Positions 26,105 through 34,723 of a stretch of DNA of 64,000 bases are shown here, piece by piece (within the stretch, counting starts at the first letter, position 1; the number at the start of each line of letters is the position of its first letter). The translations under genes were made by a program, and so were the position numbers. Source of the DNA: Sulfurimonas sp. SAG-AH-194-L11 (GTDB lineage Bacteria; Campylobacterota; Campylobacteria; Campylobacterales; Sulfurimonadaceae); NCBI RefSeq assembly GCF_029215995.1, contig NZ_JAEMVB010000006.1, positions 1 through 64,000 on the forward strand. The letters are read 5' to 3'. The notes below the pieces were generated by a model. That model ran no database searches. It saw only the letters and a program-made list of their open reading frames with translations, and had not been told where the DNA came from.

Positions 26105-27832
26105 CTAGAGGTGAAGTTTGTTTCTAAAGTATACATCAATATCAAAGAAAACTTCACCATTTCGATTTGTATATGTTAAAGCACTTTTATCAAGATTATT
26201 TATACTTTTTTTACCCATGACCGCAAGTACCACTTTCATACTTTTTATAAGGTTGTTATGATAGTTTCCTATCTTTTGACCTTGTTTGATGACAAGATAT
26301 GAGGCACGTTTTTTCTCATCTTGAGTTGCAAAACCAACAGGACAAACATGTGCACCAAATCCAGAACACATACGAGCACGGATACAGCCACCACTCATCA
26401 TAAAACCACGAGCCATACCAACTGCATCAGCTCCCATAGCCAAGGTTATAATAACATCATCGGGTGTGAGTATCTTTCCACTAGCGATAATTTTTATATC
26501 TTCTCGAATCTTATGCATTGTAAGCATAGTATCGAGAATATATAAAGCATTGTTAGTTGTAAGACCAACGGACTCCATAAGTTCAAGTGGTGCAGTAGCA
26601 CTACCACCCTCACCACTATCGACTGTAATAAAGTCAGGAAGATTTTTACCATCAGCTTTTCTTTGTGCTAGTTCTTCACACAACTCCTCTATGGCATGTG
26701 CATCTGAGATAACTATCTTAAATCCAACAGGTTTATCTGACAGGTTTTGAAGTTTTTCTACAAAGTTAAGTAGGTCCTCTGTTGTATCAGCATAAGGAAA
26801 GCGATTTGGAGAAAAGACATTTTGCCCTTGTGGTACACCTCTATAGTAAGCAATATCAGCTGTTACCTTAGCACCTGCGAGTTTCCCACCTGTTTGCTTA
26901 GCACCTTGTGCAATTTTTATCTCTGTCATACGACAAAATTTCATTACTTTTTGATATTTGACTGCATCAAATTTACCATCATCATCTCTTACACCATAAA
27001 GACCTGAACTCATTTGAAAAACAATATTTCCTATACTATCAGGAACCTTTTTGGGAAAACTCTCCATAGGTGCATTCCAGTTAACACGAAAAAGTACATG
27101 ACTTGCATTATCATAGATATATGTATTTTGAGTTTTTTTATTGAGTAATATATTGCGGTACCATTTAAGTGCGACTTTCTTATTGAAGAAAAAGTTACCA
27201 ACTTTAAAGATGAACTCTGCATAGGGGGTACTTGGAATTATTTCTAAGTAATCACAATTATCTAAATCTGGCTTAAGAGTAAAAAGATGATTTGAAGTAA
27301 GTGATCCCTCACCTGTATTGACTGTTAGTCCGGAGTTTTTTCCTGCAATACTAAAGGCACGAATCGCTTCAGGGCTGAGTGAGCCATCGCTCATGGCAGA
27401 ACGTAATATTGGTGAATAAGATCTAAAAGGTATCTTCCTTTTAGTACCAAATACAACACTAACATCTTCATCAACTTCATCTTCATTAAGAACAGATCCA
27501 GAGTGCTTTATAACAAATCTTGATCCTGAGAAAGGTTGATTAACTGAAAAAGATTGGTAGTTTGGAAGGTTTTTAGAAGCCTTATAGACCCAGTCAACCT
27601 TATCTTTTGATTCATAAAAGTTTTCATCAGCAAAATATTGGCGGAGGGGCTCACGAAGTGCCTCAAATAGATAGCGCATACGACCTATAACAGGGTAGTT
27701 GATAAGAAGAGCACGCTTGCGTTGTACATATTTATCATGGATAAAAAGAGCAAAAAGTAAAAAAACAGCAACGATAATAAAAAGCTCTAAGAAATGTACA
27801 AATACATTCCAAACACCCATAAATAATTCCAT
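26105..27832 (-). CDS. Membrane-anchored glutamate-synthase-like FMN protein
   Basis: A 575-residue protein with one N-terminal membrane helix (about residues 12-33) and then a GltB-type FMN domain: VTVDSGEGGSATAPLELMES-like text near residue 395 (ITVDSGEGGSATAP), ADAVGMARGFM, and the iron-sulfur cysteines in GGCIRARMCSGFGAHVCPVG, spaced C-x5-C-x7-C rather than the C-x5-C-x4-C of true glutamate synthase. It lacks the glutaminase domain. Proteins annotated as FMN-binding glutamate synthase family match this plan; their substrate is not settled. It starts one base inside the hisS stop. Confidence 0.85.
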   Translation of the reverse strand: MELFMGVWNVFVHFLELFIIVAVFLLFALFIHDKYVQRKRALLINYPVIGRMRYLFEALREPLRQYFADENFYESKDKVDWVYKASKNLPNYQSFSVNQPFSGSRFVIKHSGSVLNEDEVDEDVSVVFGTKRKIPFRSYSPILRSAMSDGSLSPEAIRAFSIAGKNSGLTVNTGEGSLTSNHLFTLKPDLDNCDYLEIIPSTPYAEFIFKVGNFFFNKKVALKWYRNILLNKKTQNTYIYDNASHVLFRVNWNAPMESFPKKVPDSIGNIVFQMSSGLYGVRDDDGKFDAVKYQKVMKFCRMTEIKIAQGAKQTGGKLAGAKVTADIAYYRGVPQGQNVFSPNRFPYADTTEDLLNFVEKLQNLSDKPVGFKIVISDAHAIEELCEELAQRKADGKNLPDFITVDSGEGGSATAPLELMESVGLTTNNALYILDTMLTMHKIREDIKIIASGKILTPDDVIITLAMGADAVGMARGFMMSGGCIRARMCSGFGAHVCPVGFATQDEKKRASYLVIKQGQKIGNYHNNLIKSMKVVLAVMGKKSINNLDKSALTYTNRNGEVFFDIDVYFRNKLHL

Positions 27833-29043
27833 TAAAAATCCTTAAGTAATATAACCTCTTCTGATTTAGCTTCTAAATCTTTCACCCATATAGTACCATC
27901 TTTCTTTTCGTTTTCTCCAATAACACAACAATATTTTGCATTTACCTTATCTGCTGCATTTAAGTGTTTCTTTAAGTTCTTTGCTTTGTAGTCACATACA
28001 ACTTTCTCTGTAGCTCTTTTGTCCTGAGTTAACTTAACCACGAGGTCTACAGCATCACTATCCATAGCACCTATGTAATAACCCTCACGTTTAACTTTTG
28101 GCATAACTATAAGTTCCATAAGTCTTTCTATACCCATTGCAAATCCAACCGCAGGAGTAGGACGACCATCTAAAAACTCTACAAGTCTATCGTATCGTCC
28201 ACCACCAGCAATAGCACTCTGGCTTCCGATGTTGTCACTTACAAACTCAAACGCAGTCTTTGAGTAATAGTCAAGACCACGAACAAGGTTTGTGTCTATC
28301 TCGAACTCAACTCCGTTATCTGTAAGAATAGTCTTTAGTTTAGTAAAGTCTTCCTCGCAAGCCCCACATAAAGAGTTAATAAGTTTTGGTGCTTTCTCAT
28401 ATAAAGATTGACAGTGTGTGTTTTTACAATCAAGTACACGGATAGGGTTAGTAGTTTTTCTGCGTTGACAGTCTTCACATATCTCATCTTCAACAGACTC
28501 TATATAAGTCACAAGTGAGTCACGATACTGAGGCATACAGTTTTGATCACCAAGTGAGTTTAACTGCAGTCTGTAACCTATGCCACATTTTTTAAGAATA
28601 TCAGCAACCATCATAATCATAGTAGCATCTTCATAAACACTATCAACACCAAAGCTCTCCACTCCAAACTGGTGAAACTGACGCAGGCGTCCTTTTTGTG
28701 GACGCTCATAACGAAACATACTTCCGTGATAAAAATATCTATGAATTCCACCGGCTTTATCTAGTTTCTTTTGAACAAAGGCACGAACAACACCAGCTGT
28801 GCCTTCAGGACGAAGACAAACATCATTCTCACCCTTGTCGATGAACTGATACATCTCTTTACCAACAATGTCACTACTCTCACCAACACTGCGTTTAAAA
28901 AGTGCTGTCTCTTCTAAAAGAGGTGTTTCGATAAAATGAAAACCATAATTTTGTGCAACCTTAGTCGCTAAGTTTATGAAGTATGTAAAACGTTCATAAT
29001 CCTCACTTAAAATATCGTTCATTCCTCTGAGTGACTTAATCAT
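27832..29043 (-). CDS. hisS: Histidyl-tRNA synthetase
   Basis: A 403-residue class II synthetase. Motif 2 (MFRYERPQKGRLRQFHQFG), the histidine-binding motif LVRGLDYYSKTAFEF and motif 3 (VGFAMGIERL) are intact. A cluster of cysteines in the middle (CEDCQRR, CKNTHCQ, CGACEE) suggests a bound zinc, as in several HisRS. It is the first gene of a minus-strand operon and is divergent from the DEAD-box helicase across 119 bases. Confidence 0.96.
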   Translation of the reverse strand: MIKSLRGMNDILSEDYERFTYFINLATKVAQNYGFHFIETPLLEETALFKRSVGESSDIVGKEMYQFIDKGENDVCLRPEGTAGVVRAFVQKKLDKAGGIHRYFYHGSMFRYERPQKGRLRQFHQFGVESFGVDSVYEDATMIMMVADILKKCGIGYRLQLNSLGDQNCMPQYRDSLVTYIESVEDEICEDCQRRKTTNPIRVLDCKNTHCQSLYEKAPKLINSLCGACEEDFTKLKTILTDNGVEFEIDTNLVRGLDYYSKTAFEFVSDNIGSQSAIAGGGRYDRLVEFLDGRPTPAVGFAMGIERLMELIVMPKVKREGYYIGAMDSDAVDLVVKLTQDKRATEKVVCDYKAKNLKKHLNAADKVNAKYCCVIGENEKKDGTIWVKDLEAKSEEVILLKDF

Positions 29044-29162
29044 TTGCTGTCCTTGTATAATAGTAATGTAAGGATACCATTTTTAATCTTTTGTTTTAAT
29101 GATGAACCTTTTTTGAAGTAAAAATAGTGTAAAATTGACCTCATATTAAGATAGGAAAATAG

Positions 29163-30404
29163 ATGACATTTGACAAATTAGAACTCTCAAGAGAAATCCT
29201 TCAAATTTTAGAAGAGAAAAACTTTAAAACTCCAACACCAGTACAAAAAAGTGTTATCCCTTTAGTTCTGCAAGGCAAAGATGTAATTGCCCAGGCACAA
29301 ACGGGAAGTGGAAAGAGTGCTAGTTTTGTTCTGCCTATTTTACAGTTATGGAGTCAAACTCGTGATAATGCTAAAAAGGGAAAAATAAAAGTTCTTGTTT
29401 TAACACCAACTCGTGAGCTTACTTTACAGATAGCATCAGCATTTAATGAGTTCTCAAAGTATCTAAAAAAGACTCCACAAATAGTGAGCCTTATCGGTGG
29501 AGAAAAGATAGGAGAGCAACTTTTTGAGGTGCAAAAAGGGTGTGATATTCTTGTGGCAACAAGTGGGCGTTTTTTAGATGTTTTGAGAAAAAAACAGATG
29601 AATTTATCGCATTTGAATTTTTTAATATTAGATGAAGCAGATAAGATGCTAAACCTTGATTTTAGCGAGGAGTTAGACCTTATTTTAGAGTCTATTCCAA
29701 GTAAGAGACAAAACTTACTTTTCTCTGCGACATATCCACAAAAAATGTTAAGCATTATCTCTAAAATAGTAACTTCTCCAGTTGAAGTAAAAATCCAAGA
29801 GACACAAACAGTAGAGACAATAACTCAAAGAGTTATACAAGTAAATCGTGAAAACCGTGGACCGCTACTTCGCCATCTTTTAAAAGAGAACAATTACAAA
29901 CGAGTTCTTGTTTTTATGGCTAACAAACGAGCAACTGATAATATCGCGGAGAAGTTTAGAAAACATAATATAAAAGCAGCTTCGTTTAATGCAGACTTAG
30001 AACAAGATATAAGAAATGCGACTCTCGCTGCATTTAAAGAAGCGAAGGTAAATGTTCTTTTTGCAACAGATATTGCAGCCCGTGGACTAGATATTGACAA
30101 TATTGACTGTGTTATAAACTACGACCTACCGCGTTCACCTGCTGATTATATTCATAGAATAGGGCGAACAGCGAGAGCGGGTAAGTCAGGAGAGGCTATA
30201 AGCTTTATGGATTATGAAACGCAAGAACATTTTAAACTCATTGAAAAACGCAGTGATATTAGTTTAAAGTATGAGCAAGTCAAAGGTTTTGAGCTCTTAG
30301 GCGAAGCACCTAAAAAGCAAAAAGGTCCTGCTCCTGTTAAGGGAAAAGCTAAGAGTAAAAAAGATAAACTCAGAGAGAAGAATAAACTAGCTAATAAGGA
30401 CTAG
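29163..30404 (+). CDS. DEAD-box RNA helicase (RhlE-like)
   Basis: A 413-residue helicase with the full motif set: Q motif (TPTPVQKSVIPLVLQGKD), AQTGSGKSASF, PTRELTLQ, LDEADKMLNL, SATYPQK, ARGLDIDNIDCVINYD and HRIGRTARAG. The C-terminus is a short lysine-rich tail, as in RhlE-type proteins that work on ribosome assembly and RNA decay. It has its own AGGA ribosome binding site. Its TAG overlaps the converging ycaO stop in the palindrome CTAG at 30401-30404. Confidence 0.93.
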   Translation: MTFDKLELSREILQILEEKNFKTPTPVQKSVIPLVLQGKDVIAQAQTGSGKSASFVLPILQLWSQTRDNAKKGKIKVLVLTPTRELTLQIASAFNEFSKYLKKTPQIVSLIGGEKIGEQLFEVQKGCDILVATSGRFLDVLRKKQMNLSHLNFLILDEADKMLNLDFSEELDLILESIPSKRQNLLFSATYPQKMLSIISKIVTSPVEVKIQETQTVETITQRVIQVNRENRGPLLRHLLKENNYKRVLVFMANKRATDNIAEKFRKHNIKAASFNADLEQDIRNATLAAFKEAKVNVLFATDIAARGLDIDNIDCVINYDLPRSPADYIHRIGRTARAGKSGEAISFMDYETQEHFKLIEKRSDISLKYEQVKGFELLGEAPKKQKGPAPVKGKAKSKKDKLREKNKLANKD

Positions 30405-32014
30405 GCTCTTTTCTTACACTCTAGTCTGTCATACATTTGAAGCATCTTCTTATAGTCTTCATGGAGTGTTACATCACAGAGTAGGGCATCTCCATCTAAA
30501 ACACGAAGTGCTTTTTGAACTCTGTCTTCTCCAAAAACACTATAAAGTGCTTCTTTATACTCACTAAATTCTAACTCAGACTCTTCCATTTTTGCAAGTT
30601 CTACTATAACAAGACCGAATTTATCCGCTCCGTACTCTAAAAGTTCAAGTGCTTCTTCTGTTTCACCTAATACAAAGAGTGTTTGTGCTTTAAACTCTCT
30701 AAGTGTAAAGTTATTAACAAAGATAACACCAATATACTTCTCAATATTAAGAGCCTCTTCTAGTTGCTCAATTTCTATCATAACATCTTGTGGATCATAA
30801 TCTTTGAAGTTTAAGACCATATCACGAATACGTTTTCCATTGTTCTTGTTGTTGTAAATTAAATCTTCTATAGGGTAGACTTCTGATATGCTAGGTACAA
30901 TAAGCTGACATGAGTAAAATCCAAGATAGTTATACTCTCTTAAGTAACTCTCTTTGTTCATAGTCTCTAAAATAGCTGTTAGATAGTTGTGCTCTTCTTG
31001 TGTACTCTCACCCTTATAAGCCCAAGGTGTGTACTCAAAACTTTTTTTACTACTTAAAAAAGGAAATCCAAGTTTACCATTTGAATCAATAAAGTGAGAC
31101 TCAAGGTTAAAACTATCAGAGACCAAACTCATATCAAATGTAGGTACTTCAAAACTATCAAGATTTTCTAAAGAACGTCCTTGCATAAGCTCTGTCATAG
31201 TTCGCTCTAGCGATACTTCTAAAATAGGATGTGCACCAAAAGAGACAAAGAGAGTCGAAGTTTTAGGGTTTATCAAAGAGATTGCTGTGACTGGAAATTC
31301 TCCACCTAAAGAGGCATCAAGGACTTCGATGATATAACCAAGTGCTCTAAGTTCCTCTACATCTTTGTAAACTCTAGGAAATTTCTCAAGAACATCCTCA
31401 GGAAATGTAGGTAAGGCATAACCTTTTTTGATAATTTCTATTTTTGCATGGCGTTCAAAAATTTCACTGAGTGCTTGAACTTGTGCTTCTTCTGGAGTGT
31501 TACCAGTTGCTAAACCATTACTAACATAGAGATTACTGAGTATGTTTAGAGGAATGTATGTAGTAGTTTTATTACTGCGTTTAACAAAAGGAAGTGCGAT
31601 AACTTTATCTTCATAGTCACTGTTATAATCAACTAAATCTTCAGCTGTAAGTTCATTAGTTGGATTATAGATAGCACTTAACTCTGCATTTAAGTACTCT
31701 CCTCCAAACTCAAACGCCACTTCATCGGGAAAGTACTTTCGTTGTGGAAGATAGAAGTCAATGAAGAAGTTGTTAGTTTGAAGTCTCTCTATGTACTCAC
31801 CCAAAGCACTAGCCATAGACGCCTCAGAAATTATACCTTTACCGTTAGAGTATATATGTCTTGGAGCCTCAACTGAAGTAAGGTTAACAGAAAAACAGTT
31901 TGATAAAGGGTGCTTTTCTTGTGCAAAAGTAGTCTCACAACCAACCTCTGCCAGTGTGTTTTTCATTCTTTTGAGTGACTCTTCTAGCGAGGCATCTTTG
32001 GAGAGCAGTTTCAT
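30401..32014 (-). CDS. ycaO: YcaO-domain protein
   Basis: A 537-residue protein with the YcaO ATP-binding signature: SMASALGEYIERL near residue 68 and QALSEIFERHAKIEII near 185, then ELMQGRSLENLD. The C-terminal 150 residues are helical (a TPR-like ETEEALELLEYGADK stretch) as in the E. coli-type YcaO. E. coli YcaO affects methylthiolation of ribosomal protein S12 by RimO; other YcaO proteins cyclise peptides. No precursor peptide, E1-like or dehydrogenase gene lies nearby, so I favour the stand-alone type. It is 35 bases after the fkbM gene and probably in its transcript. Confidence 0.87.
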   Translation of the reverse strand: MKLLSKDASLEESLKRMKNTLAEVGCETTFAQEKHPLSNCFSVNLTSVEAPRHIYSNGKGIISEASMASALGEYIERLQTNNFFIDFYLPQRKYFPDEVAFEFGGEYLNAELSAIYNPTNELTAEDLVDYNSDYEDKVIALPFVKRSNKTTTYIPLNILSNLYVSNGLATGNTPEEAQVQALSEIFERHAKIEIIKKGYALPTFPEDVLEKFPRVYKDVEELRALGYIIEVLDASLGGEFPVTAISLINPKTSTLFVSFGAHPILEVSLERTMTELMQGRSLENLDSFEVPTFDMSLVSDSFNLESHFIDSNGKLGFPFLSSKKSFEYTPWAYKGESTQEEHNYLTAILETMNKESYLREYNYLGFYSCQLIVPSISEVYPIEDLIYNNKNNGKRIRDMVLNFKDYDPQDVMIEIEQLEEALNIEKYIGVIFVNNFTLREFKAQTLFVLGETEEALELLEYGADKFGLVIVELAKMEESELEFSEYKEALYSVFGEDRVQKALRVLDGDALLCDVTLHEDYKKMLQMYDRLECKKRA

Positions 32015-32049
32015 AGGTGTTCCTTTAAATTTAAATGGATTATAGCTTT

Positions 32050-33129
32050 TTATTTTTCTAAAGTGGGTATAAAGTACATAACAGTCTCAAAAATCCCTTC
32101 CATGTAGTGACGAAGGTAGACTTTATAATCATCTCGGATACCTAAAACTACTTCAGGAATTTTATACCAATCCTCAGCTTTATGATAGATACAAATAGCA
32201 AGAACAGGATGTGAGTCTAAGATAGTTTGTTTAGCACCATCTATAGCATCTTGTTCAGCACCTTCGATATCGAGCTTTATAAAATCAACTTTTTCTTTTA
32301 TGATGTTATCAATAGTATCAACTTCGACACTTTGAGTGCCTTTACCGTAGATACTGGAAAATGATTTCTCTTCATTAAAGTAAAGCGTCTCTTTTTTGTT
32401 TGAAACGCCACAAGTTAAGAACTCTATATTTTCATATGATGCTAACTCGCGTTTAGCTATTCTAATATTTTCGGGTATTGGTTCGATGAGCCATATTTTG
32501 GAAAAGTCAGGATAGTTTTTGATGACTTCTTCTGCTGTGTCTCCAACATAACCACCCCCATCAACAAAGCGAATGTTTTTTATCTCAGGTACTATTGTCT
32601 CATCGAAGTACTGACCAGAATGGTCATTAGTAAAACCTTTCATAAAGTTATAATCACTAGAGATTTTAAAGTTTATAACTTTAGTAAAGATTTCTTTAGA
32701 CTTTTCATCAGATAAAAGTTCATAAGTTTTTAAATATTTCTCTTGATTTTTAAAAAAATCATCATCAAAATCACTAATAAAAGGAGGGTGAACTAAATTT
32801 AAGGAACTGTATTTGAGAAGCGCTTGATAGGAGATATTTTTATAACCCATTTCGTCGAGTCTGAGTTTAACTTCAAGAGGACTCCCCGTAGCAGTCCAGA
32901 GAATAATCGAATCAAGTGTAACATCCTCTATCTTTAGTATCTCTTTTTTTCGAGAATGCTGTACTCTGCTAAAGTCATCAATAATTCCATCAACTTCAAT
33001 ATTCTTTTTAACACTTTTGGTGAGCTTATTTATCCCAAGTATGTATTTTTTTATATCTTTTGAGTGGACAAAAAGCTCTACTAACTCTCTGTCTTTTTCA
33101 TTGATGTAGTCAGGGCTTATGAGTTGAAT
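32050..33129 (-). CDS. FkbM-family methyltransferase with no standard start codon
   Basis: The methyltransferase core is clear: RFVDGGGYVGDTAEEVIKN, IWLIEPIPENIRIAKREL and DFIKLDIEGAEQDAIDGA. The first ATG is at 32850 (266 residues), but the same frame stays open for 96 more codons up to the tmk stop at 33139-33141, and this stretch reads as protein: KKYILGINKLTKSVKKNIEV, then DGIIDDFSRV and LWTATGSPLE, an N-terminal domain seen before FkbM domains in glycan genes. It contains no ATG, GTG or TTG. ATT at 33127-33129 is the best candidate start (about 359 residues); otherwise the gene is a decayed or truncated copy. Substrate unknown, probably a sugar. Confidence 0.7.
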   Translation of the reverse strand: MQLISPDYINEKDRELVELFVHSKDIKKYILGINKLTKSVKKNIEVDGIIDDFSRVQHSRKKEILKIEDVTLDSIILWTATGSPLEVKLRLDEMGYKNISYQALLKYSSLNLVHPPFISDFDDDFFKNQEKYLKTYELLSDEKSKEIFTKVINFKISSDYNFMKGFTNDHSGQYFDETIVPEIKNIRFVDGGGYVGDTAEEVIKNYPDFSKIWLIEPIPENIRIAKRELASYENIEFLTCGVSNKKETLYFNEEKSFSSIYGKGTQSVEVDTIDNIIKEKVDFIKLDIEGAEQDAIDGAKQTILDSHPVLAICIYHKAEDWYKIPEVVLGIRDDYKVYLRHYMEGIFETVMYFIPTLEK

Positions 33130-33138
33130 AGGAGTACT

Positions 33139-33717
33139 TTAAGTGTTAATATTAGATAATATGTTTTGTGTTATTTCTTCGCGAGAAAGAGTTGCATCTA
33201 TCTCTACAAGCTCAATGTTTAGGAGCTTTGTTGCCTCAATGATAGCATCTTGAATATCTAAAAGGTACTTACTTCCACGAAGTTCTATTCCATCTAGCTC
33301 TTTTTGAGAGAGTCTGTACTCTAGTTCCTTTTTTGTTAAACGCAGTAAGAAAACTTTTTGAGGATAAATACTATTAGTTGCGAAGTCATTAAGAGAAACT
33401 ATCTCCTTCGTTTTTAGTGTACCTTGAGTAAGTGCATAAGCCACTCCACTTACAGCACTTCTATCGCTTATAATCATTTTTGTTTTTAGGTTAGGCTCTA
33501 TTACCTTTTGCATATGTTCAGCACGGTCAGCTAAAAAGAGTAAAAACTCTGCTTTTTTACTCTCTACTCTTGCAGATAAAAGCATTTCGCGTATCTCTTT
33601 ACCTATCTCAGTAGCACCCGGCTCTTTAGTGAAAATAGCATCAGGAAGCTTTTGATGCAGTGCTTGTATCTGTGTACTTTTACCTGCTGTATCGATACCT
33701 TCTATTGCAATGTACAT
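33139..33717 (-). CDS. tmk: Thymidylate kinase
   Basis: A 192-residue P-loop kinase that phosphorylates dTMP. The loop IEGIDTAGKSTQ is at residues 5-16, TKEPGATEIGKEIRE follows, and the DR motif is ISDRSAVSGVAYALTQG. It overlaps coaD by 16 bases at its start. Its stop codon is in the same frame as the open stretch leading into the fkbM gene. Confidence 0.96.
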   Translation of the reverse strand: MYIAIEGIDTAGKSTQIQALHQKLPDAIFTKEPGATEIGKEIREMLLSARVESKKAEFLLFLADRAEHMQKVIEPNLKTKMIISDRSAVSGVAYALTQGTLKTKEIVSLNDFATNSIYPQKVFLLRLTKKELEYRLSQKELDGIELRGSKYLLDIQDAIIEATKLLNIELVEIDATLSREEITQNILSNINT

Positions 33718-34199
33718 GAAGTCATACTTCCTATGATTTTTTGAACAGGTGCTGGTAATATATGTTCCGTTTTTCCATTGAATTTAAGAAGATTACGAAC
33801 AATTGATGAGCTAATAAAAGCATTTTGAAGTGTTGGCATAAGATAGACAGTCTCTATACTCATGTCAAGAGAGTTATTTAAGTATCCAAGTTGTAGCTCA
33901 TACTCAAAATCACTCACTGCTCGAAGACCACGAATAAGGACACCAGCATCATACTCATGTGCTAAATCAATAGTAAGGTTATTAAAACCAACGACTCGTA
34001 CATTTTTTAAGTCTACTACAGCTGCATTTGTCATCTCAATACGTTGGGCAAGTGAAAACATCGGTTTTTTATCCACTGATGCAGCAACTGCTACTACGAG
34101 TTCATCAAAAAGCTTTGAAGCTCTTTTTATTATGTCAATATGACCATTAGTAACTGGATCAAATGTACCAGGGTAAAGTGCTATTTTTTTCGAGTTCAT
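33702..34199 (-). CDS. coaD: Phosphopantetheine adenylyltransferase
   Basis: A 165-residue CoaD, the fourth step of CoA synthesis. IALYPGTFDPVTNGHIDII carries the nucleotide-binding HxGH-type motif, GLRAVSDFEYELQLGYLNN binds substrate, and ISSSIVRNLLKFNG is the signature near the end. An upstream in-frame ATG at 34211 overlaps ubiX; I prefer MNSKKIALYPG at 34199 because it gives the usual family length and has GGGA upstream. Confidence 0.94.
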   Translation of the reverse strand: MNSKKIALYPGTFDPVTNGHIDIIKRASKLFDELVVAVAASVDKKPMFSLAQRIEMTNAAVVDLKNVRVVGFNNLTIDLAHEYDAGVLIRGLRAVSDFEYELQLGYLNNSLDMSIETVYLMPTLQNAFISSSIVRNLLKFNGKTEHILPAPVQKIIGSMTSCTLQ

Positions 34200-34201
34200 A
34201 T

Positions 34202-34723
34202 CTATTCCCATCTTTTATATAAATTGTTTTGTATTCCAAGTAAATCAAACCATTTTCCTATGACAAAGTTTTCCATTTCATCAAGTGTCTGTTGTTCTGA
34301 GTAGTAAGCCATAACAGGTGGAGCTATAATGATTCCAAGAGATGCAAGTTTTTGCATATTTTCTAAGGCAATGGCAGAAAAAGGCATCTCTCTAGGTGCT
34401 AAAATAAGCTTCTTTTGCTCTTTTATTATAACCGATGCACACCTTGTAACTAAGTTGTCTGAGATACCACATGCTATTTTTGCAAGAGTATTCATAGAAC
34501 AGGGTGCAATTATCATAGCATCAACACCAAAAGAACCAGAAGCTACACTTGCACCTATGTCATTGTTCTCATGAACTATGATATCACCCAGTTCTTTACT
34601 TAAAACAGTTTTAGAGTTCTCTGACATTATAAAGTGCTTTTCTATCTCTGTTGGCAGTAGTTTAAGGACTTTTAAACCTAAGTTTACTCCACTCGCACCA
34701 CTTGTAGCTACAACTATTTTCAC
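34202..34723 (-). CDS. ubiX: Flavin prenyltransferase UbiX
   Basis: A 173-residue UbiX that makes the prenylated FMN cofactor for UbiD-type decarboxylases. VATSGASGVNLGLKVLKLL is the flavin-binding start, IIAPCSMNTLAKIACGISDNL the core, and LAPREMPFSAIALENM the signature. Its ATG directly follows the flgA stop and it continues into coaD. Confidence 0.95.
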   Translation of the reverse strand: MKIVVATSGASGVNLGLKVLKLLPTEIEKHFIMSENSKTVLSKELGDIIVHENNDIGASVASGSFGVDAMIIAPCSMNTLAKIACGISDNLVTRCASVIIKEQKKLILAPREMPFSAIALENMQKLASLGIIIAPPVMAYYSEQQTLDEMENFVIGKWFDLLGIQNNLYKRWE

